A stretch of 64,000 nucleotides of DNA from Varroa destructor (GCF_002443255.2 NW_019211457.1:19789497-19853496), one strand, 5' to 3'; positions 47,877-60,150 are shown, numbered from the stretch's first letter. Notes: a model not told the origin generated them from the letters alone. Numbers and translations are program-made.

Positions 47877-48172
47877 GTGCCAGAACTAGGCATCTTTGCA
47901 AACGGTGTAAAGGAAATGAATTCCATGAACCAGAATCAAAACTTCTTTCCTTGCGGTCTAATCCTTACCTTTCAGCTTTTTGTACGATATTGCCCTTCTT
48001 TTCTTGCGTATCACAACGGTATCGTCCGCTTGTCCCTTGGCACGGCTTGTTCTTCGTACTTTTGCGTTCAATTACCAATAGTATATGCTTATTGTCTTCA
48101 ACTATTTTTAGCATGTATATTACCAGGCGAGTGGTGCCGCCATCAGACGTCGGGCTTTCGGCATGAAACTAA
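47877..48172 (+). CDS. Candidate internal exon, hydrophobic product
   Basis: TTCTGCTTTGGCATGCACGTAG gives an acceptor. The segment reads 98 codons plus two bases to a strong donor, AA/GTGAGT. The product has several hydrophobic stretches (GLILTFQLFVRYCPSFLAY, then LPIVYAYCLQLFLACILPG), as in a multi-span membrane protein. A second overlapping plus-strand frame (47849-48166) is also open. Just downstream, 48183-48210 has a tRNA-like T arm (CTGGATTCGATCCCAG), so part of the block could be repeat-derived. Confidence 0.3.
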
Positions 48173-48292
48173 GTGAGTCTACGCCTGGATTCGATCCCAG
48201 ACTACCTCGTGTGAGCTAGATTATCGCCAATTTCTTATGACCTTATTCATAGAGGAGTGCCTCTTAGGTCATTTGCAAACGCGGTCCAAGAA

Positions 48293-48628
48293 TTAGTTCT
48301 CTCCTGAGCATGTCTTTCTCGAAATGTTTATATGCTTGCTCACTCGTGTATTCTCCAAATTCTTTGACCGTGTCTTCTTGGCTCGCCTTCTACCTTTGGA
48401 GTGTGATATTTCTGTGGCATTCGTGTCTTTTTGAAAGCAATAAGCGACCACCACCAGTTTGCCGAGCATTATAACCAACTCTAGTTTTAACCAAACAACC
48501 AGATTCTCATACGGATGAAGGGGACGAATGTTGAAGGCGGTAAGGTACTGATTGTCAGCGATCAATTCTAATCGACCGTAGTTAGCTATAAATTTTAGTT
48601 CACAAGTTAGTCGAGCGAGCACTGACAT
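48293..48628 (-). CDS. 111-codon ORF with ATG, single hydrophobic segment
   Basis: The ATG at 48628 (AACTATGT) starts a complete frame ending TAA. The product begins MSVLARLTCELKFIANYGRL, has a hydrophobic segment around residues 48-67 (LVVWLKLELVIMLGKLVVVA), and a strongly basic tail (KGRRRAKKTRSKN). That layout fits a small single-pass membrane protein. Internal donors occur at AAAG/GTAGAA and ACGA/GTGAGC, so it may instead be a first exon. It is one of the better ORFs here by length, start and composition, but has no recognised relative. Confidence 0.4.
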   Translation of the reverse strand: MSVLARLTCELKFIANYGRLELIADNQYLTAFNIRPLHPYENLVVWLKLELVIMLGKLVVVAYCFQKDTNATEISHSKGRRRAKKTRSKNLENTRVSKHINISRKTCSGEN

Positions 48629-49639
48629 AGTTCGTGTTTGTTAGTTTTTGAATTCCAGTAACAATGTTAAGACTGGTGAAAAACATGCAATGAGCATCAC
48701 CGTATCAGAGATGTTCAGGTGGAATTCTGCTTTAATAGGTTGTTGTTGTTTAGGGCGTAATCTGTTCAAGCGTTTGAGAATTTTTTTGATGTTGCGATTA
48801 TCCTTTATGGCTTATTGCCCACGGTATATTGCTTCTTTGTGTCATCGTTACTTTCTTTATGGTGTACCTATATGACTGCCCTATGTTCATATATTATCCA
48901 TTAGCAACATAGAATCCGTATGGTGATTGGTTTCATAAATGGTGCGCTCAGGTAAATACTACAAAATAACAACCCATTGTAACGAGCAGTCTATATTCGA
49001 ATTTATCCGAGGACCGATTTACTTCGTTAAAGACCAGTTAAAGACCTAATGCTTGATGAGGTTGCAATCGAAAAACTTGAACTTACTTAAATCAGGCTGG
49101 AAAGTGAGAATACTTTTTATCTTAAATGCATATATCAGCAGCACGACGATCATAACTGAGTACGAAGAAAAAAACAAGTCTTATTATTAAAGGGTGAGAG
49201 GGGGAGAAGCATAAATTTGGGTACCTGAAAAAGTTACGGATTGTTGAGGTAGTAGCATTATGAAAATTTGATCACTGATCTGGACGTAGACTTATGTCGC
49301 ACATTTTGCTGGAAAAGTTAAGGTGTCTAACTATGACGTCTTATTTTATAAGTTGTATTAAAAAGCTCGAGCCATAAAAACCTATTAAAGGCTGGTTTCG
49401 CCAGCACATCTTCAGACCATTCAAATTTCTTGGGACTGTTCCACATAGCTGTAATGCTTGAAAACTGTAACACCGTAATGCTAGACTTGTAAAGGTCTTT
49501 AGAGAAGTTATCAGTAATCTTCCAAGGATTAGTTTTCACCAGGATCACTTCAAATTGAAAAGGAGTTCATTTAAACTTAGTTTTTACGATCACAGACCTT
49601 ATGTGGCATATGTTGATATCATGCTATGCAAGATTGCTT

Positions 49640-49712
49640 AGCGGAATAGCTTAGTGAGCAGCGCGCTTTATCAGCTTAATGCGGGCGTGAGTTCAATCGA
49701 CGATGAAAGCCA
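49640..49712 (+). repeat. tRNA-like sequence (probable SINE head)
   Basis: TAGCTTAGTGAGCAG (A box) at 49647 and GAGTTCAATCG (B box) at 49689 have tRNA spacing. The anticodon region is not foldable as a clean stem and the ends do not pair. It is a degenerate tRNA or SINE copy. Confidence 0.58.
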
Positions 49713-51438
49713 ACAGAATTTTCTGTATAAAAAAATTCTCCAAAAAAAAACAGCGGCAAGCGAAACCGTGTGCAAAGGGTATCTACTCTCACCTGCATGG
49801 TGCTACAGGCAACTGTGACCATTGCACCAAAACAACACATTCTGCGTATCTTTTCGTCTATGAGGAGCATTGTGGGCCTATACCCCACTGATGCAACGGC
49901 CTGGGTGTCCAACCATAGCATAAATAATAGTACTTCACGTCAAGACTGACACTCCGCAATCTAGGGCATCTCTTCGCGGAGGCCGATGGGAGACTGAAGC
50001 GGGCCTAGTTTTGCCGTGACCTTCCTCCTGGAGAGCCTTTGTAGTAAGGTTTCATGACTTGGATCTACATATAGGCAGTGGGCGCTAAAATGTAGCGGTG
50101 GGTTATAAGCTTTTAGATGTCTATAAAGGAGCTTGAACCATCAATCTTTGTTTTATTCAATAATGAACAGAATAAATTGACATTACCTAGGATAACTCTG
50201 TTGCCGATTCCATAACTCATCAAAGAAGCATACAATATTTGCCCTGACGTATTGAGCATTCAGTTGACTTTGCCTGGCTTTGAACATAACTCGAACATAA
50301 GGTCAAGCAAAGGGCCCCTTTCCATAACACACATTCGTATATAATCTTTTCTATAAATTTGACCCTTTAAACGAATCTCATCGTATCTTTATAACATTAT
50401 TTTCTCAATTATTCCAGTGGGCGCTTCGACTTCTTCGAGAGCCTCACAACATGTCTAGAATCAGCTTCTACAAAAGTTGTGCGTAGCCTATATAAGGATA
50501 GTTTATTGAGTCATGAAAATGTGACCATGAAGCATATGAGTGCTGTTTTCCTTTGACTTAACCCTATCTTTACTGTTATTATATTTTTACGTAACTTCTA
50601 CGCTTTTTTTGAACTTTTATTGCACAAGTGCTGCTATACAGTAAAAAAGAGACCTAATGCTAGATCCAAGAGACATTTTAAATACCGTTTCGGAACAGCC
50701 TCATGAATTCTATGTTCATTGCTTTGTCGCAACATAACCATATCTGGAAGCTGGTTGCAATGCCGTCAAAAGCATTCTGTCAAAATGTTGATAACGTAAA
50801 CAAGATTGTTCTGTTCTAACTTTAAATGCGAGTCATAGATAGATCGTAGTCGCTGGATCTTGCCACCAACGCGAATAAACCGTAATGGCTGTTACTGATG
50901 GTAAATGTTGTTGTTCTTAAAAGTTAATTAGGGGTTCTAGTGAATAGAAAAGACGCTAATCAGTCATAGGTTCAGTCAACCAAGTAGGTTATATGTAAAG
51001 GTGTGCATATGCAAAAATCCTATTGACACTTTTTAAGGTGAGACATAATTTTTGCGGTTTATATGGTGCTCGTAGAAAGTCCAAAATCATTTGATGTCGC
51101 AGAAAAAACAAAGTATAAATATTGTTTTAAGCTCACTGACTTCAGTTGTTTAGCATGAATATTGCAGCACCTCTCTATGGCTTATCGCCCCAGATCACCG
51201 GGTGTGAATTCGTTCAAAAATTAAAAAGATATGCTAAACTCCAAAACATAATAATTTTTTTTGGAAATTTTATATTAATTTTTTTTCATATACAGATAGC
51301 ATATTTAGTGGACTTTTGTTCGGTGCATGAACCGACACGTTATCCATCCTAACCTAGCTAACATAAAGAAATTCGCTTGTCCCAAGGGCAAGGATGTGCT
51401 TTGGTCCCAACTAGTGTCCTAGTGTTAAATGGTCTACT

Positions 51439-51942
51439 TCAATTGTATACAAAAATTTCCGTTCTTTTAGTAGCTGAATTTTTTCCTTTCACTTCTCGCA
51501 TGAATCCATCTGTCGTTCCCGACTTCCCAACCCCGACGTTTATGCGTTCATGTTCGAGATATCCGTAGACGAGTGGCTTAATATTTCCCCTTATTAAAAT
51601 GCTAATCATGCTAGCTTCGGGGAGGCCTCCACATGCACGTTCCTTATTGTTTACGACTTTTCCTTTTCCAGCTGATTTACCTTGTTGAGAGAAATGCACA
51701 TTTTTTCCTAACTCCTCTGCCCACCCCGCAGCCTCTGTCCTTTTTCACGTTTGAAGGGATAGAAAGTAGGGGTGTCGACCTATCGTCGTCTACTGCTCCG
51801 ACAGCTGTGAGTTTCACGTCTTTGAACTCGCGTTTCTGACAGCAGCCACTCAGTCTCACTTCTATTGCATGTCATCCTTTTCGTTTTTCTTTAGATCCTG
51901 CCAGCTCTTAGCTCTTTGGACAGCCACATCTATTTTCTCCAT
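51439..51942 (-). pseudogene. Three overlapping coding-like frames: broken or multi-exon gene
   Basis: An ATG at 51942 opens 26 charged codons (MEKIDVAVQRAKSWQDLKKN...). A frame shifted by one base then continues from 51875 to 51677 (KREFKDVKLTAVGAVDDDRS, then VKKDRGCGVGRGVRKK). A third runs from about 51699 to TGA at 51439 (RGNIKPLVYGYLEHERINVG, then KSGTTDGFMREVKGKN). All are purine-first and contiguous. Splicing can join the last two: exon 51681-51835 after CTGTCAG with donor ACAAG/GTAAAT, then exon 51439-51601 after GATTAG, phases matching. It is either a real spliced gene or a frameshifted relic. The family is unknown. Confidence 0.45.
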
Positions 51943-51999
51943 CTTGGCCTAAGTACAGGACAACAGAACGGGGTTCATTTTAAAGGCTGGTTTTCAAAA

Positions 52000-54780
52000 A
52001 ATCTTTCGCTATATATGCTAATCTATTCGTCTTGTGTACTTAGTTTTGATGCGACGACGGGCGACCCTTCCATATAAACGTTCCTCTCATTCATTTTATT
52101 CACGTTTTGACAACATTTGCCGTTTTTTTTTATGTATATTATCACAGTTATACAAAATTTGCAGTTACGAATTTTTTTCTATAATATATAAATATACTGT
52201 ATAATGTGTCGCTCATGTAAAGTTTTTTGCTTTACATTAGAGTGGCATGTAAGGCAGCCTTCCTGCGTTTCGTATAATCCATTGAAGTTATTTATTAGCA
52301 AGCATGTGTTTCTTCTGCTAAACGTAGAGAACGATATACAGCCAGCAAATATTCAGCTGAAATAACTTTAATTGCTTTCGTCATTATATAAAATTAGTCC
52401 AACGCGGGTACAATACAATTATTAGGGATTACGCATGCAGAAATCAGTAAAATCGGTCTTCGTCATAACTGAATTGACCCATCTTTAAAGGATTCTGGGA
52501 GATGATGTAAATTGTATAGGTTGTGCAGTTCTATTAGGGCAATCGAGAAATTAACTAATTAACTAGAGAGTTTAAGATGATATAGACAAGCTACAGATAT
52601 AGAAAATACGCGTATAACGAGATATCAGTCTATTATTTGAGAGACAAGCGTATTCCACTTGTCCTTTGTCAAAAATTTTGGCCGAAACTTAGTGGCCTAC
52701 GGTACAATTTAATTGTTTGCAGCTAATAAAATCGACAGCGGTATAGTATAACGAACTTCGCTAGTTCGTACAGAAATACGACGTAGCTATCATAGTGTTA
52801 CACAAAACCAAAGTAACTTGTTATTCCGTAAGTTAGCAAACGATGACACGGTATAGCATTCTGATTAGCAACCAAGCTAGTTGTACCTCAAAAATTGATA
52901 TTTGAGTTTCGTAATGTAGTACAAAATTACAAGTTCGATCCTGGCCGCTCACCTACATTTAGATAGGCGTTGCAGATTGCAGATATTGAACCCTCAAAGC
53001 TCAGCAAAGCTTGGCAAGCCTTTTTTTGAATATTTGGATCTTCCGTTCTTTAATGAATGCCAAGAGCATCGGTGGCTTTCACAGAGCGATTAAAAGCAAT
53101 ATTATAATTATTCTAGGAGCCAGCCTTCGCTGCGCTGTTCCGGCTGAGCACTTTTTTCATATGTAAACCAGGCACAAGTACGACTTCGACAGCTGCAGTT
53201 GCTCTTGCTTTTCTCCACGGTACACAATGGCTCCTTGGTACTTGAATGCTACTGAATCCGTTGGCTCAATGTTGATCGTGTCGGAATATACCCGGTTATT
53301 ATCATTTTCATCATAATTTAGTGCTGACAAGAGGATCTATCCAATTCTTTGACGTGTACATATGAATCCCATATAGAACGCTATGCATAAGCTATAGGCG
53401 AGGGGAGGGATGATACATGCGGTAAGAGACTTAAGATATAAGAGATATACAATGAGTATGTGATAACTACGTCTGACCGCCACATTAGACGATGACGTAA
53501 AAGATTCATTTTTTTGCTGTTTTGCAATATAATAATTCACTTTTTGCTTACTGTTCCCGAGTGATTCAATTCATAGAAATAGTATTTTTTATATTGATCT
53601 GTTAAATAAGTAGTAAAAAGAAAAAATCGAAAAAAATTGTTCATGGAAAATTGGTGTCATAAGTTTCAACATTGATTAGCAGAACGCATGTCAAAACAAC
53701 GACCGATTAACGTGGCAATTAAATCCTTAGCTTCTCAGCAATCACTTTACACAAAGCGTCAGTCAAGCTAGACTCTAAATTAAGTATGTGAATTAAACGA
53801 AACAATCTGCTTAATATACCTTAGGGATGTACGACACTATTGATCAGAAGCATCTAACGAGGTCGCAAAACCTAATAAATGTTTTGAGTTTTACGTCTGG
53901 TATTGCCGTTGAACATTGCTTCAGGCAGCTAATTCTCAGCACGGAACGCCGTTTTTAGGAAGCTAGACCATTTAATATTCCCTTAAGCGTAGTGAACGAG
54001 TACATCGTTACGGAAACAGGTTGCAGCATTTTAAAACATCGAAAATACCTAAAAATCTTCGAAAACTAGTGCTAGACTCAGGCTTTACGGGACCGACGTA
54101 ACTTGTAACGCAAACAATTCTTCCATTGCTTCCATCGATAGTTAAATAATACTAGACCCAACTTCACAGTAGTACAAACCGTAAAATTGGAAATTTATTT
54201 AGATTCGCTTACGACTATCTAAAACTATTAGATAGCTTAGCTGTTGTCCTCGTTTTAGTCTAAAATGTCAGTCAAATTTTGCCATTTTCGAGCATATTAT
54301 TGACACCGATATTTCCTTGTCTTGCAAATCGTTTCTCCAAAATCTGGAAATAGTTACAGGTTTACAGGCAAAAAGTATGCCTACTAAATATAGTAGTTGG
54401 TCAAGCACTTTCGAGTTTACTTATTTCGATTTTTCAGACAGAAAATCCCTCTGGTTGGCCAACCTATATCAGGTCATTTCGGCTGGCTAAGATGGTCTTG
54501 ACGAAAGTCACCGTTGCCTCGTAGGTTTATCTCACCAGGTTCACTCGTTTAGCGTCGATTGCTTTCAAGACTCCTGTGATACACTCACGTTTCATTAACA
54601 GTTACTGATTGATGTTGAACTTCCTCAAATCATCCTGCACAATCACGACTAATGCGTGAGGTATAGGTGTTCTACTTTGACCTGACCGTTCGTTGAAATC
54701 ACCTTAGTAGGGCTTTGCTATTGTCCCTTTTAAAACCGTCTTATTGGGACCTTGTGAGTCGTTCATCACAGATGTTAGTT
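52000..54780. other. No supported gene
   Basis: AT-rich sequence with short frames. A B-box-like word, AAGTTCGATCCTGG, at 52931 has no A box at the right distance. I see no large repeat or element end. Confidence 0.5.
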
Positions 54781-55459
54781 AAATAAATATTGAGATACAC
54801 TGGGAGCGGTCGATTGATGTTTTGCTCGCTTTCGCTTTTATATTTTAAGTCTTCAAACTTTAAATATACGTATTTAGTAAGCATGCTAATCTCTTCTTTG
54901 ACGATGTTGAAAAGTGTAATCGTCCTTGTCGATCATCACAGTGAGGCAGTCAATCGACGCTCAACTGGCGGTATTTTTTTCATTATAAAGTTCACTAAGT
55001 TATTTAGGCCTAAAGCCACATTACTTGCCAGAGGCTTTGACGTGAAGAACGAACTGCGGAGACAGTTATGCATGAGTCCTACCAAAATCACCATAAAACT
55101 ATCGAACGTCCTGCTATCTTATTTCCGCACGTGTGTCTCACTAAACTTTCAAACAGCTTGCTTAGTACACGCTATAAACAAAACAAACCTTTTTAAAACG
55201 CTTTTTAAATAATTTATAAAGTTCGAATAAAATTAAATTATCACTCTTGTTTGATATTCAACTCGTTGTCCTTCGAGGGCTCTGATATGAAGTTACACAC
55301 GTCGAAAGACATTTTGACGGAGCGAATTGCGAATGTTTATCGTACTGAAAGCAGCGAGGACTTGAAGTTTGTTGTTCGTGTTGTCGTTGCTGACCAGCAG
55401 AAAGAATGGGAAGTTTAAAAAAGAGTAGTGCGGTGGCTCCAGCCCAACAAGATGATGGA

Positions 55460-55834
55460 CTACGATATGGGGAACTCTGGGACCCAGTGAAGAAAAGTTG
55501 AGAGTGAAACATTCATAGAAGACGACAAACAATAGAATCCGAACAGGAACGGGGAAAGAGGGAACGGACAATAGAAGAAAAAGGGAACGAAGGACGAAGG
55601 AGTCGAACTCTGGTAAAACTCTGAGACGTCAGCCGTCGTAGTGGTGGTCAGATATGAAATTTGAAGTTTCCTTCCGCAATTTTTCAGGGCAAGCATGTAG
55701 TCCCTTAGCATTTGGTCTCGTACTAACGGAACAGCGTAGTGCTTCCAAAACAAGCCCAGAATGTGGAACGTGGATCGCATAGGTGCTAAGAGAAAAAGAA
55801 ATGCTGGGTTGTGAAGCGGGAAGCCGATGTTCAT
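55460..55834 (-). CDS. 124-codon ORF with ATG, unknown
   Basis: The ATG at 55834 opens a complete frame ending TAG. The first 60 residues are balanced (RSTFHILGLFWKHYAVPLVR, then DQMLRDYMLALKNCGRKLQ). A Thr run (five residues) follows. The last third is dominated by Phe, Ser, Pro and Tyr because the DNA there is pyrimidine-rich (TTCGTTCCCTTTTTCTTC), which looks more like a splice-acceptor tract than coding sequence. A coding exon covering only the first two thirds is possible. Confidence 0.3.
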   Translation of the reverse strand: MNIGFPLHNPAFLFLLAPMRSTFHILGLFWKHYAVPLVRDQMLRDYMLALKNCGRKLQISYLTTTTTADVSEFYQSSTPSSFVPFFFYCPFPLSPFLFGFYCLSSSMNVSLSTFLHWVPEFPIS

Positions 55835-56744
55835 AAGTGAGAGAATAGAAAAGCTTCGTCCAGCTGTGGATCAATAAGCTCTTGTGGCCCAGACCCATAC
55901 TTGACAAGTCTGATTGGGTTTAGCCAGTACAGTCAGTGTGCACAAGATGCAGAGAGTAAAAACCGAAGGAGATGAAAGAGGCATCATGGAAAGTCAGGAA
56001 ACAAGCAGGATTCAGATGAAAAGCTCCAGCCAAACAAAAGTCGTGAGTCATCGGTATACTTATCAATAGCTGTAGGAAGCTTAACACCTCCATCTGCCAA
56101 AGGGGGTGCAGCTAGTTTGTGTGCTGATCTGCACGGTACATCTTGAACGAAAGTGAACATAATCAGAAAAGAGCTGCTCGTGTCATTTATTCTGCCGGGG
56201 CACGCACAGCTCAATACCTATCACGCTCATCGCTTCGGTCCAAGGAGGTGCCCTACTTAAGAGCCTCGTCTTTTGCGCAGATAATTGGTATATTTATTTA
56301 TGGTATTTATCTTGTCACGAAAGCAAACTCAGACTATAGAAAATAATCCTTCTTCTATCATTTAGCATTGAGCAGAAATTAAACATTTCAAATGCAACAA
56401 CTTTATTCATTCTTTTTTAAAACATTAATATTTTTAGCTTGTCGCTTGCACCAATATGAATAACCAAGAAACACAATGACAAACTGTAAATAAACGATTA
56501 ATTTTATCCTCGCCTGGAAATGTAGCTACCTACTGGAATGCTGTCTAAGAGGAACAGACATCGATTGGTAATTTTATTGTCAACAGTTATTTAAGAATAG
56601 AATGTCCCTCTGAATCAAAAAGGATATATATATTAATGGACTATATTATTCATTAGTAAACGAATAATTGCTAGAGTAATATCTTGCTTTCTGAACATAA
56701 ACTGTACGACAGTTTGAGTCAAAATAAAAAGTGTTTTCTGTCAT

Positions 56745-56800
56745 GAATTGAACCCAGCTCAGCAACCTCATCGTGCTCTCTAGGCGAATTCATAGGCTTC
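56745..56800 (-). repeat. Partial tRNA-like sequence
   Basis: The minus strand has a D-arm-like TAGAGAGCACGATG followed 26 nt later by CTGGGTTCAATTC, a good B box. The spacing is short by about 17 nt, so the anticodon arm is truncated. It is a probable SINE fragment. Confidence 0.45.
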
Positions 56801-56841
56801 GTATGGACAGAAAGGGCTTTTCATATTTCTGTTTGATTATC

Positions 56842-56860
56842 TATATATATATATATATAT
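56842..56860. repeat. (TA)n microsatellite
   Basis: About nine TA units. Confidence 0.9.
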
Positions 56861-57191
56861 GCCTATTATCAAATATTATCTGAAAAAATTGCCAAGCCTA
56901 GATGCAGAAAAATACATCTTCATCGAGCAGATCTACTTTCTGTGTAATCATTTTCTATATGAGTAAGCTACGTTATATTTGTAAAAGCTTGCAAGAACAT
57001 GCAACTTGCAAGTTACATAACGGCTTACGTGCATATTTACGTGCAGAAAGCATTATTGCTTGTAGGTTCGTGAAGCTGTGCTTGGTGATGGTGGAAGCTC
57101 AGCAGCGGTAGCGCTAAACAGCCGAGAGCCATATTTGATGAAAATAAAAGAGAAGCTGAAGAAAACGAAGTAGCAAAAGGCAGCCGAAAAA

Positions 57192-57305
57192 ATGGCGGAA
57201 ATCTTCGGTTCGTTTGGCACTTTTCCATTGCGACTCTCATGGCAAGTTGGGCTCATTGCGTTGGCGGCTGCCGTTTCATTTCTCGAAGGACAGACATCCT
57301 ACTAG
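57192..57305 (+). CDS. 37-codon ORF resembling a signal peptide
   Basis: The ATG at 57192 has a strong context (AAAAAATGGCG). The frame encodes a short polar start, one Arg, a hydrophobic core (VGLIALAAAVSFL), then EGQTSY and TAG. The layout is n-region, h-region and short polar end, as in a secretory leader. No donor GT is well placed to splice it onward, so it is either a micropeptide or chance in a GC-richer patch. A competing plus-strand frame covers the same bases. Confidence 0.2.
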   Translation: MAEIFGSFGTFPLRLSWQVGLIALAAAVSFLEGQTSY

Positions 57306-57809
57306 CCACATGATGGATGATTCCAGATGGACCTTCAGGATCAGAGGTAGACGGGAATGGACCGCACCTTTAGGAGTTTAGGATCAAAGATCAGCGCATG
57401 AGCGACTGTGGCAGTAGCAGTAGCAGCGGCAATGAGACCGGGCGGATGTAGCTAGCTTACGAAGGAGCGGTCACATGGAGGAACGTGAGCATTAGGAGAT
57501 TCGACACACTTTGAGGATAGTGGCAATGGTAGTCCTCAACAGGAAGAAGTACGTCTGATCCCAAAGTGATTGCACAGGACTGGCAAAAGAGCAAAGAACC
57601 CGAAAAACTTTGGATGATGGTTGCTTACGTAAGATTCAGAAGAAGCGAATAAAGACAAAGAGCGCGGGAAGGCAAGCCAAGAAGAGGGTTTTATTTTTCG
57701 TTGAGCGGACCAGAGGTTAAGCTCCTCAAAAGACAGAGTGGCATCTGGATCAACTTTGGCGACATATATTAAGCTCGGCTGACGACCCGTGACAGTAGCT
57801 TTATTCCTT

Positions 57810-57833
57810 TATATATATATATATATATATATA
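57810..57833. repeat. (TA)n microsatellite
   Basis: About twelve TA units. Confidence 0.92.
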
Positions 57834-58542
57834 CTTTGGTTATATAATCCAACTTATCTAATCGATAATACAATTGAACTTAAGTGCAAAAGTTTTTACA
57901 TAAAAGGCGTCTCCTGTCACCCGCCGAGACTGTTTTAAGTAATTTAATTGCTTTATGTCATCTGACCATAATAAGCTTTTCCTCATTTTTGGCAATATTT
58001 ATTTTTAAATCAGGTTCGCCACATTGACATGCGACAATGCCATTTTTATGCTGTTGCATATTGATGTTGTATAATCTCTTCCAGCTATGAAAAGTTTCGT
58101 ATGAAGTAATCAGTTTTCTGGATCAGGAGCAACTAAATATATATAAGACACCTGCTTAGTGTGTATTTATAAGGTCTTTTAATGAAATACGCATATACTC
58201 GTAGTAAATAGTTTGTGTCTCTCAAAAAATCGGGTGATGTTTTCTTCCATCTTCTTAGCAGAAGGATAAATTTCAGCTATCCAAAAGCCTTGTTTGGTTA
58301 ACTCCCGCTAAGGATCGTTCATGAAATGGTTTCACATTATTTTTGTGTGGCATTTTCATAATCCTTTCTACCGATGCTATCATGTCAGCAACGTCTGAAA
58401 ACTAATCGACTATGAGCGGATACGCTGGTCTCTATATGTCGTTCAGCAATAGGCCGCATAAATATCAATCGCTCGCTTATGCTGGTTTGTTATTATTGGT
58501 TTGTGCATAGTATAGCATCCTCTAAATTCCTTAGCTGCTATG

Positions 58543-58902
58543 TTAGTTGACATAATGACATGCCTGCATGGGTATTCTTATGGGAATATGCCTTCCTGAC
58601 AATAGGTCAAAAGCACACAGTGGCCCGCTTGTTTCGAAGACCCACACGTGACACCGACACGATGGTATAGGGAAAAGACACTTTTGGCAGTCGTTCACTG
58701 GGCGACGCATTACTCTTCGGGCGCGGGGGCATCCATCTTCAAGACCCACCAGCATTACACAGCCATCATCACATAGCTCGACTCCACGAGCACTAGCAGA
58801 AGCTACAGCTCTAGTCACTACCACTGTTCGAGATCGTTGGCCAGTCGTCGTTAATATTATTATACGGTTCGCTTTGCCTGCCTCTATACATTCAGTGAAC
58901 AA
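58543..58902 (-). CDS. Coding-like Cys-rich segment
   Basis: A minus-strand frame is open for about 120 codons to TAA at 58543, with a clear bias to G-first codons and raised GC. It has no ATG at its 5' edge; a TAG just upstream could be the end of an acceptor (AAGTATAG). Cys residues cluster as CDDGC and later CQKC...CRCH (NDCQKCLFPIPSCRCHVWVF), which could bind metal. It would be a terminal exon. No named domain fits. Confidence 0.38.
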   Translation of the reverse strand: MFTECIEAGKANRIIILTTTGQRSRTVVVTRAVASASARGVELCDDGCVMLVGLEDGCPRARRVMRRPVNDCQKCLFPIPSCRCHVWVFETSGPLCAFDLLSGRHIPIRIPMQACHYVN

Positions 58903-59136
58903 ACACTATACTTAATACAGCGTAAATATCTAAAATGGCTTCATCCTCTTATTCCTAGCAGATTAGCGTACGTTTTTTGGAAATGAGTGCCAAATATATC
59001 TACATATGCCGAAGTATCAGAAAACGAACTTTCTCTTACATCTAGTATATGCGAAGAGGTTCTGTTACTAGAAAGACTGCTACATATTGAAGCTACTTTT
59101 AAAGATCATAGTTCAAGCTCGCTCATTGGTTAAATA

Positions 59137-59142
<6 letters not shown>

Positions 59143-59183
<41 letters not shown>
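59143..59183. repeat. (AT)20 microsatellite
   Basis: Twenty uninterrupted AT units, the longest dinucleotide run in the window. Confidence 0.95.
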
Positions 59184-59188
<5 letters not shown>

Positions 59189-59348
59189 AAAATAAATGCA
59201 ATAAAGCTGACAATATTAATGTAGATAGCAAGCGACAATGTTCTATACGCTTGTTTATCGATACTTTCAAATCGAACTAAACCAACTTCGTTCAAAAGCA
59301 GGTGAAAACACCCATGTTAACCTGGGCTGATGTCCGGCAAGTTTGTGT

Positions 59349-59375
59349 GGGGCGGGGGCGGGGGGGGGGGGGGGG
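59349..59375 (+). repeat. Poly-G tract, possible G-quadruplex
   Basis: The plus strand reads GGGGCGGGGGC followed by sixteen G. It is the only long homopolymer G run in an AT-rich window, 166 bp from the longest AT repeat. It meets simple G-quadruplex criteria (four or more G-runs). Confidence 0.92.
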
Positions 59376-60064
59376 TGATTATTACTCCGCCAGCTATTAG
59401 CCCATCCATTATGGCGCTACACGAAGCGACAACAATATATGTCTCAGCTACCACTTCTGGGATCGGGTCGGATAGGGTTTTATCAAAGCTAATAGATTGC
59501 TTGTACATCATGGACAGGGTCTTTCGTGCTTAATTTGCCGTTACATGTGATAGTATAATATAGGACTAGAGATTGCGCAAGAAAAAAACTTTTAACGCGA
59601 TAGATACAACCCTTTCATTAGGCCAACTTATTTAATTCATGGACCGTCCACCGGATACCATTCAAGCCCAATAAAGTTTTATAATAAAAATAATAGCACA
59701 TAGTAATTTCTTAAGAAAGCTAGCGATTTTCATGACTGGCTACATTCCATAGACCATTATCAAATTTTGACGTTCTAGATGAATACTTATATCACGTGTT
59801 ATACGCAGTTGTTTGGAAACGTCTGCCACAGGTTTATACGCGCAAAGTTTTACAGATTTGCTAACAGGAAAGCCTGGAATTGTGAATTTATCGTAAAAGT
59901 AAAAAAAAAAAAAATAATGCAAGTTCTGTCAATCCACAAGAGACAGTGCAACGAATTTAGACGCTCTACCAAAGTGCAACGACGAATTTATTGTTTTTCG
60001 TTAGAATATGTCTAGTTTTATACTCAGTACTTTATTTGTTAGGCGTCGCTTCAGACAGCTGGCT

Positions 60065-60150
60065 CCCAGCACGAGACGAAATCTACGTGTGGCGGATTTG
60101 AGTTTAGGCAACCCAGACTCGTTACCACTGCACTGCCTCGAGAACCACTC
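60065..60150 (-). repeat. tRNA-like sequence (probable SINE)
   Basis: The minus strand reads AGGCAGTGCAGTGGTAACG (A box and D loop) and, about 50 nt on, TAGATTTCGTCTCGTGCTGG (B-box region). Spacing is close to a tRNA. Acceptor-stem pairing is absent. Similarity extends past the T arm only as unplaced sequence. It is a degenerate tRNA-derived SINE. Confidence 0.5.

Noticed and set aside
54790..55212. 140-codon plus-strand frame
   Set aside because: It has no ATG at its start, an AT-driven composition and no splice site; this length is expected by chance.
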